Source: Dichotomicrobium thermohalophilum (GTDB lineage: Bacteria; Pseudomonadota; Alphaproteobacteria; Rhizobiales; Rhodomicrobiaceae). From it: a DNA stretch of 64,000 nt. The stretch covers positions 1,450,501 to 1,514,500 of the forward strand of contig NZ_QXDF01000001.1 of assembly GCF_003550175.1 (NCBI RefSeq). The letters are read 5' to 3'. Both the position numbers and the translations under genes were made by a program. This document shows positions 35,295-43,163 of this stretch, in pieces (position 1 is the stretch's first letter; each line of letters starts with the position of its first letter). The notes beneath the pieces are model-generated. The model saw only the letters and a list, made by a program, of their open reading frames with translations, made no database searches and was not told where the DNA came from.

Positions 35295-36470
35295 TCAGGC
35301 GATTGCGGCGACCGCGCGCGCGAATTCGTCAGGTTCGAAGGGCTGAAGGTCCTCCACGCCTTCGCCCACGCCGATGGCGTAGACGGGCAGGGCGTGCTTC
35401 GCGGCGATTGACACAAGAATGCCGCCGCGCGCGGTGCCGTCGAGCTTGGTCATGACGATCCCGGTCACCCCGGCGGTGTTCTTGAAGACATCGACCTGCT
35501 GCAGCGCGTTCTGGCCTGTCGTGGCATCCAGGGTGAGCAGAACGGTGTGCGGCGCGGTCTCGTCCAGCTTGCGGACGACGCGAATGATCTTCTCCAGTTC
35601 GGCCATCAGGTCGGCCTTGTTCTGCAGCCGGCCCGCCGTGTCGATCATCAGCACGTCGCGCGCTTCGTCCTGCGCCTGCTGGAGCGCATCGTAGGCCAGC
35701 CCCGCGGCATCCGCGCCGATCTTGCGCGTGACAACCGGCGCGCCGACGCGCTCGCCCCAGATCTTGAGCTGCTCGACGGCGGCGGCGCGGAACGTGTCGC
35801 CCGCGGCGAGGATCACGCTCTTGCCCTCATCGGTGAACTTGCGCGCGAATTTGCCGATGGTCGTGGTCTTGCCGGTGCCGTTCACGCCGACGACGAGGAT
35901 CACATGGGGCTTCTTGCCCGGGTCGATACGCAGCGGATGGGCGACGGGGTCCAGCGTCTTGGCGACCTCGGCGGCCAGCACCTCGCGGACCTCTTCCGGG
36001 CTGATCTCCTTGTCATATTTTTCAGCGGCGAGGCGCTCGGTGATGCGCATGGAGGTCTCCACGCCAAGATCAGCCTGGATCAGCAGATCCTCCAGTTCCT
36101 CCAGCGTGTCGTCATCCAGCTTGCGCTTGGTGAAGATGGAGGTGACGCCCTCGGACAGACGCGAGGAGGTCTTGGTCAGGCCGTCCTTGAGGCGTGAGAA
36201 CCAGCCCTTTTTCGCAGGCGCGGGTTCGGGTTCAGGAAGGCCGGACTCCGGTTCTGGTTCTGGCTCGGCCTCAACCGGTTCCGGCTCGGCCTCGGCGGTT
36301 TCCGGTTCAGCCGTCTCCGGCTCAGCCTCGGCAGCGCGGTCTTCCGGCTCCGTGGCTTCCGGCTCGCGTTCGGCCTCCACCGCTTCCGGCTGTTCCTCTG
36401 GCTTTGTCCGGTCGTCACCCTTGAACAGGCGGCCGAAGAAGCCTTTTCTCTTTGTCTCGGTTTCGCTCAC
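35295..36470 (-). CDS. ftsY: Signal recognition particle receptor FtsY
   Basis: The SRP receptor GTPase that docks ribosome-nascent chains at the translocon. Of its 391 residues, about 15-85 form a strongly acidic, Pro/Glu-repeat A domain (EPE-type repeats), followed by the NG domain. The NG domain has GVNGTGKTTTIGKFA (G1), DTAGRLQNKADLM (G3) and TKLDGTARGG (G4), ending with VGEGVEDLQPFEPDEF. Start overlaps the mtaB stop (ATGA). The acidic region mediates membrane and SecY contacts in E. coli; its high repetition here may vary among strains. Confidence 0.96.
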   Translation of the reverse strand: MSETETKRKGFFGRLFKGDDRTKPEEQPEAVEAEREPEATEPEDRAAEAEPETAEPETAEAEPEPVEAEPEPEPESGLPEPEPAPAKKGWFSRLKDGLTKTSSRLSEGVTSIFTKRKLDDDTLEELEDLLIQADLGVETSMRITERLAAEKYDKEISPEEVREVLAAEVAKTLDPVAHPLRIDPGKKPHVILVVGVNGTGKTTTIGKFARKFTDEGKSVILAAGDTFRAAAVEQLKIWGERVGAPVVTRKIGADAAGLAYDALQQAQDEARDVLMIDTAGRLQNKADLMAELEKIIRVVRKLDETAPHTVLLTLDATTGQNALQQVDVFKNTAGVTGIVMTKLDGTARGGILVSIAAKHALPVYAIGVGEGVEDLQPFEPDEFARAVAAIA

Positions 36471-37720
36471 GCGACCAATGTTCCTTCCAGTTTCCCGCCG
36501 CGCACATCCGTGATCCGCGCGCGCACCATCTCGCCGGGGGTTTGCGGCTCGGGCAGCTTGACCTCGGCGTATTGCGGCGCGCGGCCGCGCTGCGGCTGTT
36601 CCATCAAGATTTCGAGTTCGCGGCCCGCAAAGCCGCGCAGATGATCGTTCAGGGCCTGCTGACCCTTCTCGCGCAGGCGCTGGGCGCGGGCCTTGATCTC
36701 CTGGCGCTCAAGCTGCGGCATCCTCGCCGCTGGCGTCCCCGGACGGGGGGAGAACGGAAATACGTGCAGATGGCTCAGCCCGCAGTCATCCACCAGCGCC
36801 AGCGAGTTGGCAAACATCTCTTCCGTCTCAGTCGGGAAGCCTGCGATAATGTCCGCCCCAAAAGCGATGTCGGGGCGCAAACGGCGCATCTCCGCGCAGA
36901 ACTGCACCGCATCGTCACGCGAGTGCCGACGCTTCATGCGCTTGAGGATCATGTCGTCGCCCGCCTGCAGCGAAAGATGAAGATGCGGCATCAGGCGTTC
37001 TTCCTCCGCCATCGCGGTGATGAGATCGCCATCCGCCTCGATCGTGTCGATCGACGAGATGCGCAGGCGCGGCAGCTCCGGCACGAGTTTGAGAATTTTG
37101 CGCGTGAGCTTGCCCAGCGTCATGTCGCCCGGCAGGTCGGCGCCGTAGGCTGTCAGGTCCACGCCGGTCAGGACCACCTCGCGGTAGCCCTGTTCGACCA
37201 GCGTCCTGATCTGCCGCACCACCTCGCCGGCCGGCACCGAGCGCGACGGCCCGCGGCCGTAGGGGATGATGCAGAAGGTGCAGCGGTGGTCGCAACCGTT
37301 CTGAATCTGCACGAAAGCCCGTGCGCGGCCGCCGAAATCCGCGATCATGTGCCCGGCCGTCTCGCGTACTGACATGATGTCGTTGACGAGGGCGCGCGGA
37401 GCCTCACCGGTGCTCAGCCGCTCGAAGGTTGCGCGCTGCATCTTCTCGGCGTTGCCGATGACGTGGTCCACCTCGGCCATCTCGGCGAAGCGGTCCGGCT
37501 CGGTCTGCGCGGCGCAACCGGTGACGATGATGCGCGCTTCAGGGTTGTCACGCCGCGCGCGGCGTATGGCCTGCCGGGCCTGGCGTACGGCCTCGCCCGT
37601 GACCGCACAGGTGTTGACGATAACCGCGTCATCCAGCCGGGCGGCCTCGGCGTGTTCCGCCATGGCCTGGCTTTCGTTGGCGTTCAGCCGGCAGCCGAAG
37701 GTAATTATCCGCGCGCTCAT
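36467..37720 (-). CDS. mtaB: tRNA t6A37 methylthiotransferase MtaB
   Basis: A radical-SAM enzyme converting t6A37 to ms2t6A37 in tRNA. The 417 residues comprise an N-terminal UPF0004 domain with cluster cysteines C10, C38 and C69. The radical SAM domain has CDHRCTFC (C143, C147, C150) and a C-terminal TRAM-like stretch. FGCRLNANES at the start and GADIIAGFPTETEEMF are family marks. MiaB is the main alternative; the short length and the FGCRLN start favour MtaB. Begins 1 base after the dapF stop and overlaps ftsY, as in many alphaproteobacteria. Confidence 0.95.
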   Translation of the reverse strand: MSARIITFGCRLNANESQAMAEHAEAARLDDAVIVNTCAVTGEAVRQARQAIRRARRDNPEARIIVTGCAAQTEPDRFAEMAEVDHVIGNAEKMQRATFERLSTGEAPRALVNDIMSVRETAGHMIADFGGRARAFVQIQNGCDHRCTFCIIPYGRGPSRSVPAGEVVRQIRTLVEQGYREVVLTGVDLTAYGADLPGDMTLGKLTRKILKLVPELPRLRISSIDTIEADGDLITAMAEEERLMPHLHLSLQAGDDMILKRMKRRHSRDDAVQFCAEMRRLRPDIAFGADIIAGFPTETEEMFANSLALVDDCGLSHLHVFPFSPRPGTPAARMPQLERQEIKARAQRLREKGQQALNDHLRGFAGRELEILMEQPQRGRAPQYAEVKLPEPQTPGEMVRARITDVRGGKLEGTLVA

Positions 37721-37721
37721 C

Positions 37722-38639
37722 TCAGGCCACCTCCCGGAAGCCGGTAAGCGCGCCCATGGGCGAGATGTCGATTTCCCCGCGATGCTCCCATTCGACCGGC
37801 CCGGTCATGATGATGTGATCGTCGCTTGCCCGCCAGTGAATGTCGAGCGGCCCGCCTGGCAAGTTCACCGTTAGGTGCCGCTTCGCGCGTCCTGTCCGCG
37901 CCGCGGCGACGGTCACCGCGCAGGCCGCCGTGCCGCAGGCCCTGGTGAGGCCGGCGCCGCGCTCCCACACGCGCAGCGTGATGCTGTCGGGCCCATTGAC
38001 CTGCGCCATCGACACATTCACGCGCTCCGGGAACAGCGGATGCTGCTCAAGCGCCGGGCCGATCCGCGCCAGGTCAATCGCCTCTGCATCATCAACCCAG
38101 AAGACGCAATGCGGGTTGCCGACATTCACCACGCTCGCCAGTCCCAGATCGAAAACATCGTCCTCCGCTGCTCCAGCGCCCGCCGGGCCAATGAAGACCT
38201 CGCTGGTGTCGTCCACAGGATGCGCCAGCGGTATGTCGATCCAGCCGAACTTTGGCGCGCCCATATCAACCGATGCGGTGTCCGTACTTGTCGCCGTGGC
38301 CGCTATCACACCCGAAGCCGTCTCGATCATGCAGTGCTCTAGACCATTCTCATCAGCCAGCAAGACGGCCACGCAGCGCGAGACATTCCCGCAGGCCCCG
38401 ACTTCAGAGCCGTCGGCATTGAAGATTCGCATGAACAGGTCGGCCCTGTCCGAGGGCTCCAGCGCCGCGACCTGATCGCAGCCGATGCCTTCGTCGCGGT
38501 CGGACAGCGCACGCGCAAGCGCACCGTCCACGCGGAAGGAAGTGGACCGCGTGTCGGCAATAACGAAGTCGTTTCCGAGACCGTTCATCTTCCAATAGCG
38601 GAGATGGTCGCCGGCCGGCGCGCGCAACACGTTGCTCAT
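37722..38639 (-). CDS. dapF: Diaminopimelate epimerase
   Basis: Interconverts LL- and meso-diaminopimelate for lysine and peptidoglycan synthesis. The 305-residue protein has KMNGLGNDFVI, the first catalytic Cys in the segment SEVGACGNVSRC (Cys83) and the second in GLTRACGTAAC. DQVAALEPSD and NVGNPHCVFWV are also typical. The first gene of the eight-gene minus-strand run, so its promoter must lie in the 38640-38880 gap. The N-terminus is about 15 residues longer than usual; Met18 (MNGLGN) is an unlikely start. Confidence 0.95.
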   Translation of the reverse strand: MSNVLRAPAGDHLRYWKMNGLGNDFVIADTRSTSFRVDGALARALSDRDEGIGCDQVAALEPSDRADLFMRIFNADGSEVGACGNVSRCVAVLLADENGLEHCMIETASGVIAATATSTDTASVDMGAPKFGWIDIPLAHPVDDTSEVFIGPAGAGAAEDDVFDLGLASVVNVGNPHCVFWVDDAEAIDLARIGPALEQHPLFPERVNVSMAQVNGPDSITLRVWERGAGLTRACGTAACAVTVAAARTGRAKRHLTVNLPGGPLDIHWRASDDHIIMTGPVEWEHRGEIDISPMGALTGFREVA

Positions 38640-38807
38640 ATGAGGGTTATAAGAATGGTTGTGGCGCTGCGCAATTGCGCCGGCCGCTGCCAGCGCACGT
38701 CAGGAGACCGGAATCGCGGAAATTTGTCGCGGCCGGTCGTGAAACTTCTTGCATGGTGTGCGCTGCAGCGTGACTATGGAGAGTCACGAAGGTAAATCGA
38801 GCGGGCC

Positions 38808-38885
38808 ATGACGACACATCGCGGATTTCGTCTGAAGACGCGGCGCAGAGCCGGCCGCTTTCTGCAGCGCGGAGGCCGGCCATGA
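38808..38885 (+). CDS. Possible 25-residue leader peptide before EIIA
   Basis: An ATG at 38808 opens a frame of 25 Arg-rich residues (MTTHRGFRLKTRRR...), ending at a TGA that overlaps the EIIA start (ATGA). The EIIA ribosome site GGAGG lies inside it. Upstream, GTGACT/AGTCAC (38770-38787) forms a small perfect hairpin. It could be a coupled leader peptide or chance; no ribosome site precedes it clearly. The rest of the 38640-38881 gap holds nothing I recognise. Confidence 0.2.
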   Translation: MTTHRGFRLKTRRRAGRFLQRGGRP

Positions 38886-39283
38886 TCGGGATCGTCATTA
38901 TCACGCATGGCAACCTGGCACGGGAGTTTCGCGCCGTGCTGGAGCATGTGGTGGGGCCGCAGGATCAGATTGCGGCCATCGCCATAACCCCCGATGACGA
39001 CATGGAAGAACGGCGCGAGGCGATCCTGCGGGCCATGAAGTCCGTGGATACGGGCGACGGCGCCGTGCTGCTGACCGACATGTTCGGCGGGACCCCGTCA
39101 AACTTGGCGATATCGGCGATGAACGGCGCGAATGTGGAGGTGATTGCCGGGGTCAATCTGCCGATGCTCATCAAGCTGGCCCGCGTGCGCGAGGAAAGCC
39201 GGCTGCGTGAGGCGGCGGATGAAGCACGGGAGGCGGGCCAGAAATACATTCGCGTGGTGAGCGATATGCTCGCGGGCAGTTAG
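38882..39283 (+). CDS. PTS EIIA component, mannose family
   Basis: A 133-residue phosphotransfer protein. His9 in IIITHGN-type MIGIVIITHGNLA is the phosphorylation site. LLTDMFGGTPSNLAI and VIAGVNLPML are conserved in EIIA-Man. In alphaproteobacteria lacking a full sugar PTS, EIIA-Man and HPr form a regulatory phosphorelay with PTS-Ntr EI. GGAGG lies 6 bases before the ATG. HPr follows after 84 bases. The usual upstream partners (HPr kinase and the ChvG/ChvI two-component genes) are absent from this window. Confidence 0.94.
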   Translation: MIGIVIITHGNLAREFRAVLEHVVGPQDQIAAIAITPDDDMEERREAILRAMKSVDTGDGAVLLTDMFGGTPSNLAISAMNGANVEVIAGVNLPMLIKLARVREESRLREAADEAREAGQKYIRVVSDMLAGS

Positions 39284-39367
39284 CGACCGATTCCGCCCGG
39301 GAGCGCAGGTTTCACGCGGGGCCGAGGTCCGGCGCCGCGACAGATGATTTGAGCACCGAAAACGACG

Positions 39368-39709
39368 ATGTCGGATTCCACCGAAACCGAACCGCCCGGC
39401 GACGGCGTCTATCATTGCCTGGCCGAAGTCCAGATCCGCAACAGGCGCGGGCTGCACGCCCGGGCGACGGCGAAGTTCGTGAGCGTCGCGGAAAAATATG
39501 ACGCGGATGTCACTGTCACGAAGGACGGCGTCAGCGTCAACGGTGGCTCGATCATGGCGTTGCTGACCTTCGGGGCGGCGCAGGGCTCCACGATCCTGAT
39601 CGAGACGAAAGGGCAGGAGGCCGAGGAGGCGCTGGAGGCGCTTATAGGGCTGGTCGAGGCCGGTTTTCACGAAGACGACGAGGGCGAGAACGGACCGTCG
39701 CAGGGCTGA
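39368..39709 (+). CDS. ptsH: HPr phosphocarrier protein
   Basis: A 113-residue HPr. The His phosphorylation site lies in RNRRGLHARATAKF (His30), and the regulatory serine in VNGGSIMALLTFGA (Ser61, the Ser46 equivalent). Both are retained, so control by an HPr kinase should be possible even though hprK is not adjacent. The N-terminus has about 15 extra residues and the C-terminus an acidic tail (DEGENGPSQG); both extensions are common in alphaproteobacteria. Confidence 0.94.
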   Translation: MSDSTETEPPGDGVYHCLAEVQIRNRRGLHARATAKFVSVAEKYDADVTVTKDGVSVNGGSIMALLTFGAAQGSTILIETKGQEAEEALEALIGLVEAGFHEDDEGENGPSQG

Positions 39710-39757
39710 GCGATTGGCTTCAGCCTGCTCCCGGCTGGCCAAGCGTGCCGTAACGAT

Positions 39758-39773
39758 ATAAACTCATCTTTAT
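39758..39773. promoter_or_regulatory. Candidate SAM-cycle operator upstream of ahcY
   Basis: ATAAA, six bases, TTTAT forms an inverted repeat (39758-39762 with 39769-39773), 104 bases before the ahcY start. The whole 16 bases agree at 13 positions with a palindrome I remember for ArsR-type S-adenosylhomocysteine regulators (SahR group) in alphaproteobacteria. That memory is moderate, so treat the identity as a hypothesis. No regulator gene is nearby. Confidence 0.35.
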
Positions 39774-39876
39774 GTCTTTATTGCCCTCCGCGCCTCTGGC
39801 GGTTATAGGAGAGGCCATGCCGCGCCGCCGGGATGCGCCCGTGCGGCGCCGAAACGCGAACGGAAAACGGGTCAAC

Positions 39877-41265
39877 ATGCAAGATTACGCTATCAAGGAC
39901 ATTTCGCTGGCCGACTACGGCCGCAAGGAAATCGAGATTGCCGAGACGGAGATGCCCGGCCTCATGGCGCTGCGCGAGGAGTTCGGTGCATCCAAGCCGC
40001 TCAGCGGCGCGCGCATCGCCGGCTCTCTGCACATGACGATCCAGACGGCTGTGCTCATCGAGACGCTGGTCGCACTGGGCGCGCAAGTGCGCTGGGCGTC
40101 CTGCAACATCTTCTCCACGCAGGACCATGCAGCCGCCGCGATCGCCAAGCAGGGCGTCCCGGTCTTCGCTGTCAAGGGCGAGAGCCTTGAGGAGTACTGG
40201 GACTACTGCGACCGGATCTTCCAGTTCGATGAGGGTGCCAACCTGATCCTGGACGACGGCGGCGACGCCACGCTCTACATCATCATGGGCGCGCGCGTAG
40301 AGGCTGGCGAAACCGACCTGATCGCCAATCCTGAGTCGGAAGAGGAAGAGGCGCTGTTTGCGCAGATCCGCAAGCGCATGAACGAGACGCCGGGCTGGTT
40401 CACGCGCCAGCGCGACAAGCTCGTCGGCGTCAGCGAGGAGACCACCACCGGCGTCCACCGGCTGCACAAGTTCGTCGAGCAGGGGCTGCTGCCGTTCCCG
40501 GCGATCAACGTGAACGACAGCGTCACCAAGTCGAAGTTCGACAACAAGTATGGCTGCAAGGAGAGCCTCGTCGACGGTATCCGCCGCGCCACCGACACGA
40601 TGATGGCTGGCAAGATGGCCGTGGTGTGCGGCTATGGCGATGTCGGCAAGGGTTCGGCCCAGAGCCTGCGCGGCGCCGGGGCGCGCGTGAAGGTGACGGA
40701 AGTCGACCCAATCTGCGCGCTGCAGGCGAGCATGGACGGTTTCGAGGTGACCACGATGGAGGCCGCCGCGCCGGAGGCCGACATCTTCATCACCGCGACC
40801 GGCAACAAGGACGTCATCCGCATCGAGCACATGCGCGAGATGAAGGACATGGCGATCGTCGGGAACATCGGCCACTTCGATAACGAGATCCAGGTCGCGG
40901 CGCTCAAGAACCACAAGTGGACCAACATCAAGCCGCAGGTGGACATGATCGAGTTCCCCGGCGGCAAGCGGATGATCCTCTTGTCCGAAGGCCGGCTGCT
41001 GAACCTCGGCAACGCCACCGGTCATCCGAGTTTCGTGATGTCGGCGAGCTTCACCAACCAGGTGCTGGCCCAGATCGAGCTCTGGACCAAGGGCGATGAG
41101 TACGACAACAAGGTCTATGTGCTGCCGAAACATCTGGACGAGAAGGTTGCCCGGCTGCATCTGGAGAAGATGGGCGTGAAACTCACGGAGCTGTCGCCGG
41201 AGCAGGCCGAATATATCGGCGTCACACCGGAAGGCCCGTACAAGCCGGAGGCTTATCGTTACTAG
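39877..41265 (+). CDS. ahcY: Adenosylhomocysteinase
   Basis: Hydrolyses S-adenosylhomocysteine to adenosine and homocysteine, removing a methyltransferase inhibitor. The 462 residues show [34 protein letters not shown], the catalytic-loop [16 protein letters not shown]-binding [15 protein letters not shown], and the C-terminal LHLEKMG ... YKPEAYRY with the conserved Lys and Tyr. The ATG at 39877 is chosen because the conserved region starts there; an open frame reaches further upstream. Placed after EIIA and HPr, as in other alphaproteobacteria, and before a SAM-dependent methyltransferase. Confidence 0.97.
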   Translation: MQDYAIKDISLADYGRKEIEIAETEMPGLMALREEFGASKPLSGARIAGSLHMTIQTAVLIETLVALGAQVRWASCNIFSTQDHAAAAIAKQGVPVFAVKGESLEEYWDYCDRIFQFDEGANLILDDGGDATLYIIMGARVEAGETDLIANPESEEEEALFAQIRKRMNETPGWFTRQRDKLVGVSEETTTGVHRLHKFVEQGLLPFPAINVNDSVTKSKFDNKYGCKESLVDGIRRATDTMMAGKMAVVCGYGDVGKGSAQSLRGAGARVKVTEVDPICALQASMDGFEVTTMEAAAPEADIFITATGNKDVIRIEHMREMKDMAIVGNIGHFDNEIQVAALKNHKWTNIKPQVDMIEFPGGKRMILLSEGRLLNLGNATGHPSFVMSASFTNQVLAQIELWTKGDEYDNKVYVLPKHLDEKVARLHLEKMGVKLTELSPEQAEYIGVTPEGPYKPEAYRY

Positions 41266-41376
41266 GCGAAGTGTCGGCGCCGCTGTCGTTTACGGGTCAT
41301 CCTGCCGCATGTTACGCGTCGTGGGTCGGGAAGATGCCCTTTCCGATCCACGCCACACACATGCAGCGGGGCTCTC

Positions 41377-42162
41377 ATGGCGGACGCCGATCACGCGCTT
41401 TATTACTCCGACGATCTCATGACGAATCTTCAGCTTCGCTACGGCGAGGGGATGCTCTCGCCGGGCGGAGCCGAAGAACTCGGGCGGCTAGTCGGCTCCA
41501 TCGATCTCAGCGGTAAGACCGGCCTGGATCTCGGCTGCGGACTCGGAGGCTATGACACGCTCCTCGTGGCAGATTATGGCGTCGGCCGGATGGTCGGGGT
41601 CGATATTAACGGCGCTGCCGTGCAGCTTGCAGCCCGCCGGGCGGCTGATATGGGTATGGCGGACCGCGTCAGCTTTCATGCCGTCGAGCCCGGGCCTCTC
41701 CCTTTCGAGGACAACAGCTTCGATTTTGCCTTCTCGAAGGATTCCATCGTCGACATCCCCGACAAGGCGCCGGTGCTCGCCGAGTTGCACCGCGTGATCC
41801 GGCCCGGTGGCGCGCTTCTGATCTCTGACTGGTTCCGCGCCGATGCGCCCTACACCCCGGAAATGCGGGAATGGGCGACCACGGGCGACGAGACTTATGA
41901 AATGGCCTCTTTGGGCAGCACCGCAGCCGAACTCGCCGCTGCCGGCTTTGCTGAAATCGAGACGGAAGATCGCGGCGAGTGGTTCGTTGCGTTCTGCAGG
42001 GATGAGGTCGCGCGGCTGTCCGGCCCGCTCTGGCCGACCTATGTTGATCGGTTTGGCGAAGAGAGCGCCCGGCGCTCCGTGAAAAACGCCGAGAGGCGCC
42101 TGCTTCTGGCCGAACAGGGGCAATTGCTGACCGGCCATGTCCGGGCCCGAAAGCCGATGTGA
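41377..42162 (+). CDS. SAM-dependent methyltransferase, phosphoethanolamine N-methyltransferase-like
   Basis: A 261-residue class I methyltransferase. SAM-binding motif I is LDLGCGLGGYDTLL, and motif II/III lie near VDINGAAVQLA and the segment IRPGGALLISDW. SKDSIVDIPDKAPVL and the YGEGMLSPGG start resemble plant/protist-type phosphoethanolamine and glycine/sarcosine N-methyltransferases (family similarity recalled, not tested). A role in phosphatidylcholine or betaine synthesis is therefore plausible. It follows ahcY after 111 bases; its product SAH would be cleared by AhcY. No membrane segment. Confidence 0.75.
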   Translation: MADADHALYYSDDLMTNLQLRYGEGMLSPGGAEELGRLVGSIDLSGKTGLDLGCGLGGYDTLLVADYGVGRMVGVDINGAAVQLAARRAADMGMADRVSFHAVEPGPLPFEDNSFDFAFSKDSIVDIPDKAPVLAELHRVIRPGGALLISDWFRADAPYTPEMREWATTGDETYEMASLGSTAAELAAAGFAEIETEDRGEWFVAFCRDEVARLSGPLWPTYVDRFGEESARRSVKNAERRLLLAEQGQLLTGHVRARKPM

Positions 42163-42195
42163 GCGCGGCGCAAGGCAGGCCCGAGGCCAACGGAC

Positions 42196-42843
42196 CTAGC
42201 CCTGGACGTGCACGGTCACCGATCGCGGATCGCCGGAGTTCGCCCCCTTCGCATCCTGCACCTGCACGTCGAAACCGACCTTGTCGCTGGATTCCCCGTC
42301 GTGGACGAACGCGATCGCGCCGGCTTCCAGATCAGCCTGGCTGAAGCTGTTGACCGGCGTGGTCGGCGCACTGGAATGCGCGACGAAACCGCCATGCGCG
42401 TTGCTGACCGAAAAGGTCAGGTCCTTGGCCTTGTCGTCCGGATCCACTGCGTTCAGGTCGACCAGGCTGATCCGCACCGCGCGCCCCTTCTTCACGCTCA
42501 GTTCCAGATCGCCCGTGATCTCAGGGGGCACGTTGCTCAGTTTCGCGCTCAGCTCGCCGCCGAGATCAACCGCAATCTGCCCGTACTGCACATCACCGTT
42601 CACGTTGCCGGTGCTGCCAACCTTGATGAGCCGGCGCACGAACACGTCCCCCTGGAGCAATCCCTCCACCTCGGCATCACCAGCGCGCAGCGTCCCGAAC
42701 AGCTTGCCGCCCTCGCGCACCATGACCCGGGCGGCGTCCACCTCGCCCTCCACGTAACCGTAGACCTCGATATACTCGCAGTTGGAAATTTCGCCCTTGA
42801 TGACGGTATCTTCCTGAATGACGGCTTGGCGACTCTTACTCAC
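42196..42843 (-). CDS. Bactofilin fused to a CSPG/cadherin-like repeat
   Basis: A 215-residue protein. Residues about 8-105 form a bactofilin domain: VIQEDTVIKGEIS, EVYGYVEGEVDA, GKLFGTLRAGDAEVEGLLQGDV, VNGDVQYGQIAVDLGGEL. From about 120 on, the C-terminus changes to a repeat of the chondroitin-sulfate-proteoglycan (NG2/Cadherin_3) kind: LVDLNAVDPDDKAKDLTFSV, SFSQADLEAGAIAFVHDGE, and DVQVQDAKG at the end. CSPG repeats are normally extracellular, whereas bactofilins are cytoplasmic scaffolds. No signal peptide is present. The fusion reads through without frame change. Divergent from divL. Confidence 0.85.
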   Translation of the reverse strand: MSKSRQAVIQEDTVIKGEISNCEYIEVYGYVEGEVDAARVMVREGGKLFGTLRAGDAEVEGLLQGDVFVRRLIKVGSTGNVNGDVQYGQIAVDLGGELSAKLSNVPPEITGDLELSVKKGRAVRISLVDLNAVDPDDKAKDLTFSVSNAHGGFVAHSSAPTTPVNSFSQADLEAGAIAFVHDGESSDKVGFDVQVQDAKGANSGDPRSVTVHVQG

Positions 42844-43163
42844 GTTCTTATCCCCCGGACTTTCTGTGCCGACACGCTGATGCTGTTGTTCTTGGCTCGG
42901 CCCGCTGCAGTGGCCGAATGTCGGCAGCTATAGCCAATGCGCGCAGCATTGTCATGGGATTTGGCGATGCACACGCGCGGCAATCTTTCCAACAGAGGCA
43001 TTGAAAACATGCGCCAGTCGTGGAAGATACAACCGGACGTTGGGCAGTGGCTCATACAGGCGCTACACTGCCCGTGATTCGATGCATGGCTGGCCGGGAC
43101 GACAAGCATCTTGTGACTTCTGAAAGCGGCCGGCCCCTCGATCACGGCGAGCAGCGACGCGAC
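42844..43163. other. Divergent gap between bactofilin fusion and divL
   Basis: These 320 bases must hold both promoters. I see no gene. A weak plus-strand -35 TTGAAA (43001-43006) has no good -10 partner, and no TTAA-N7-TTAA CtrA site was seen. An in-frame extension of divL back to 43020 exists but lacks a ribosome site and conservation signs. Confidence 0.4.

Noticed and set aside
36180-36420. Tandem DNA repeat in the ftsY 5' half
   Set aside because: It reflects Glu-Pro codon repetition in the acidic A domain, not an independent repeat element.
39710-39876. SAM or SAH riboswitch upstream of ahcY
   Set aside because: I could not find the conserved helices of SAM-II, SAM/SAH or SAH riboswitches; only the palindrome at 39758 stands out.
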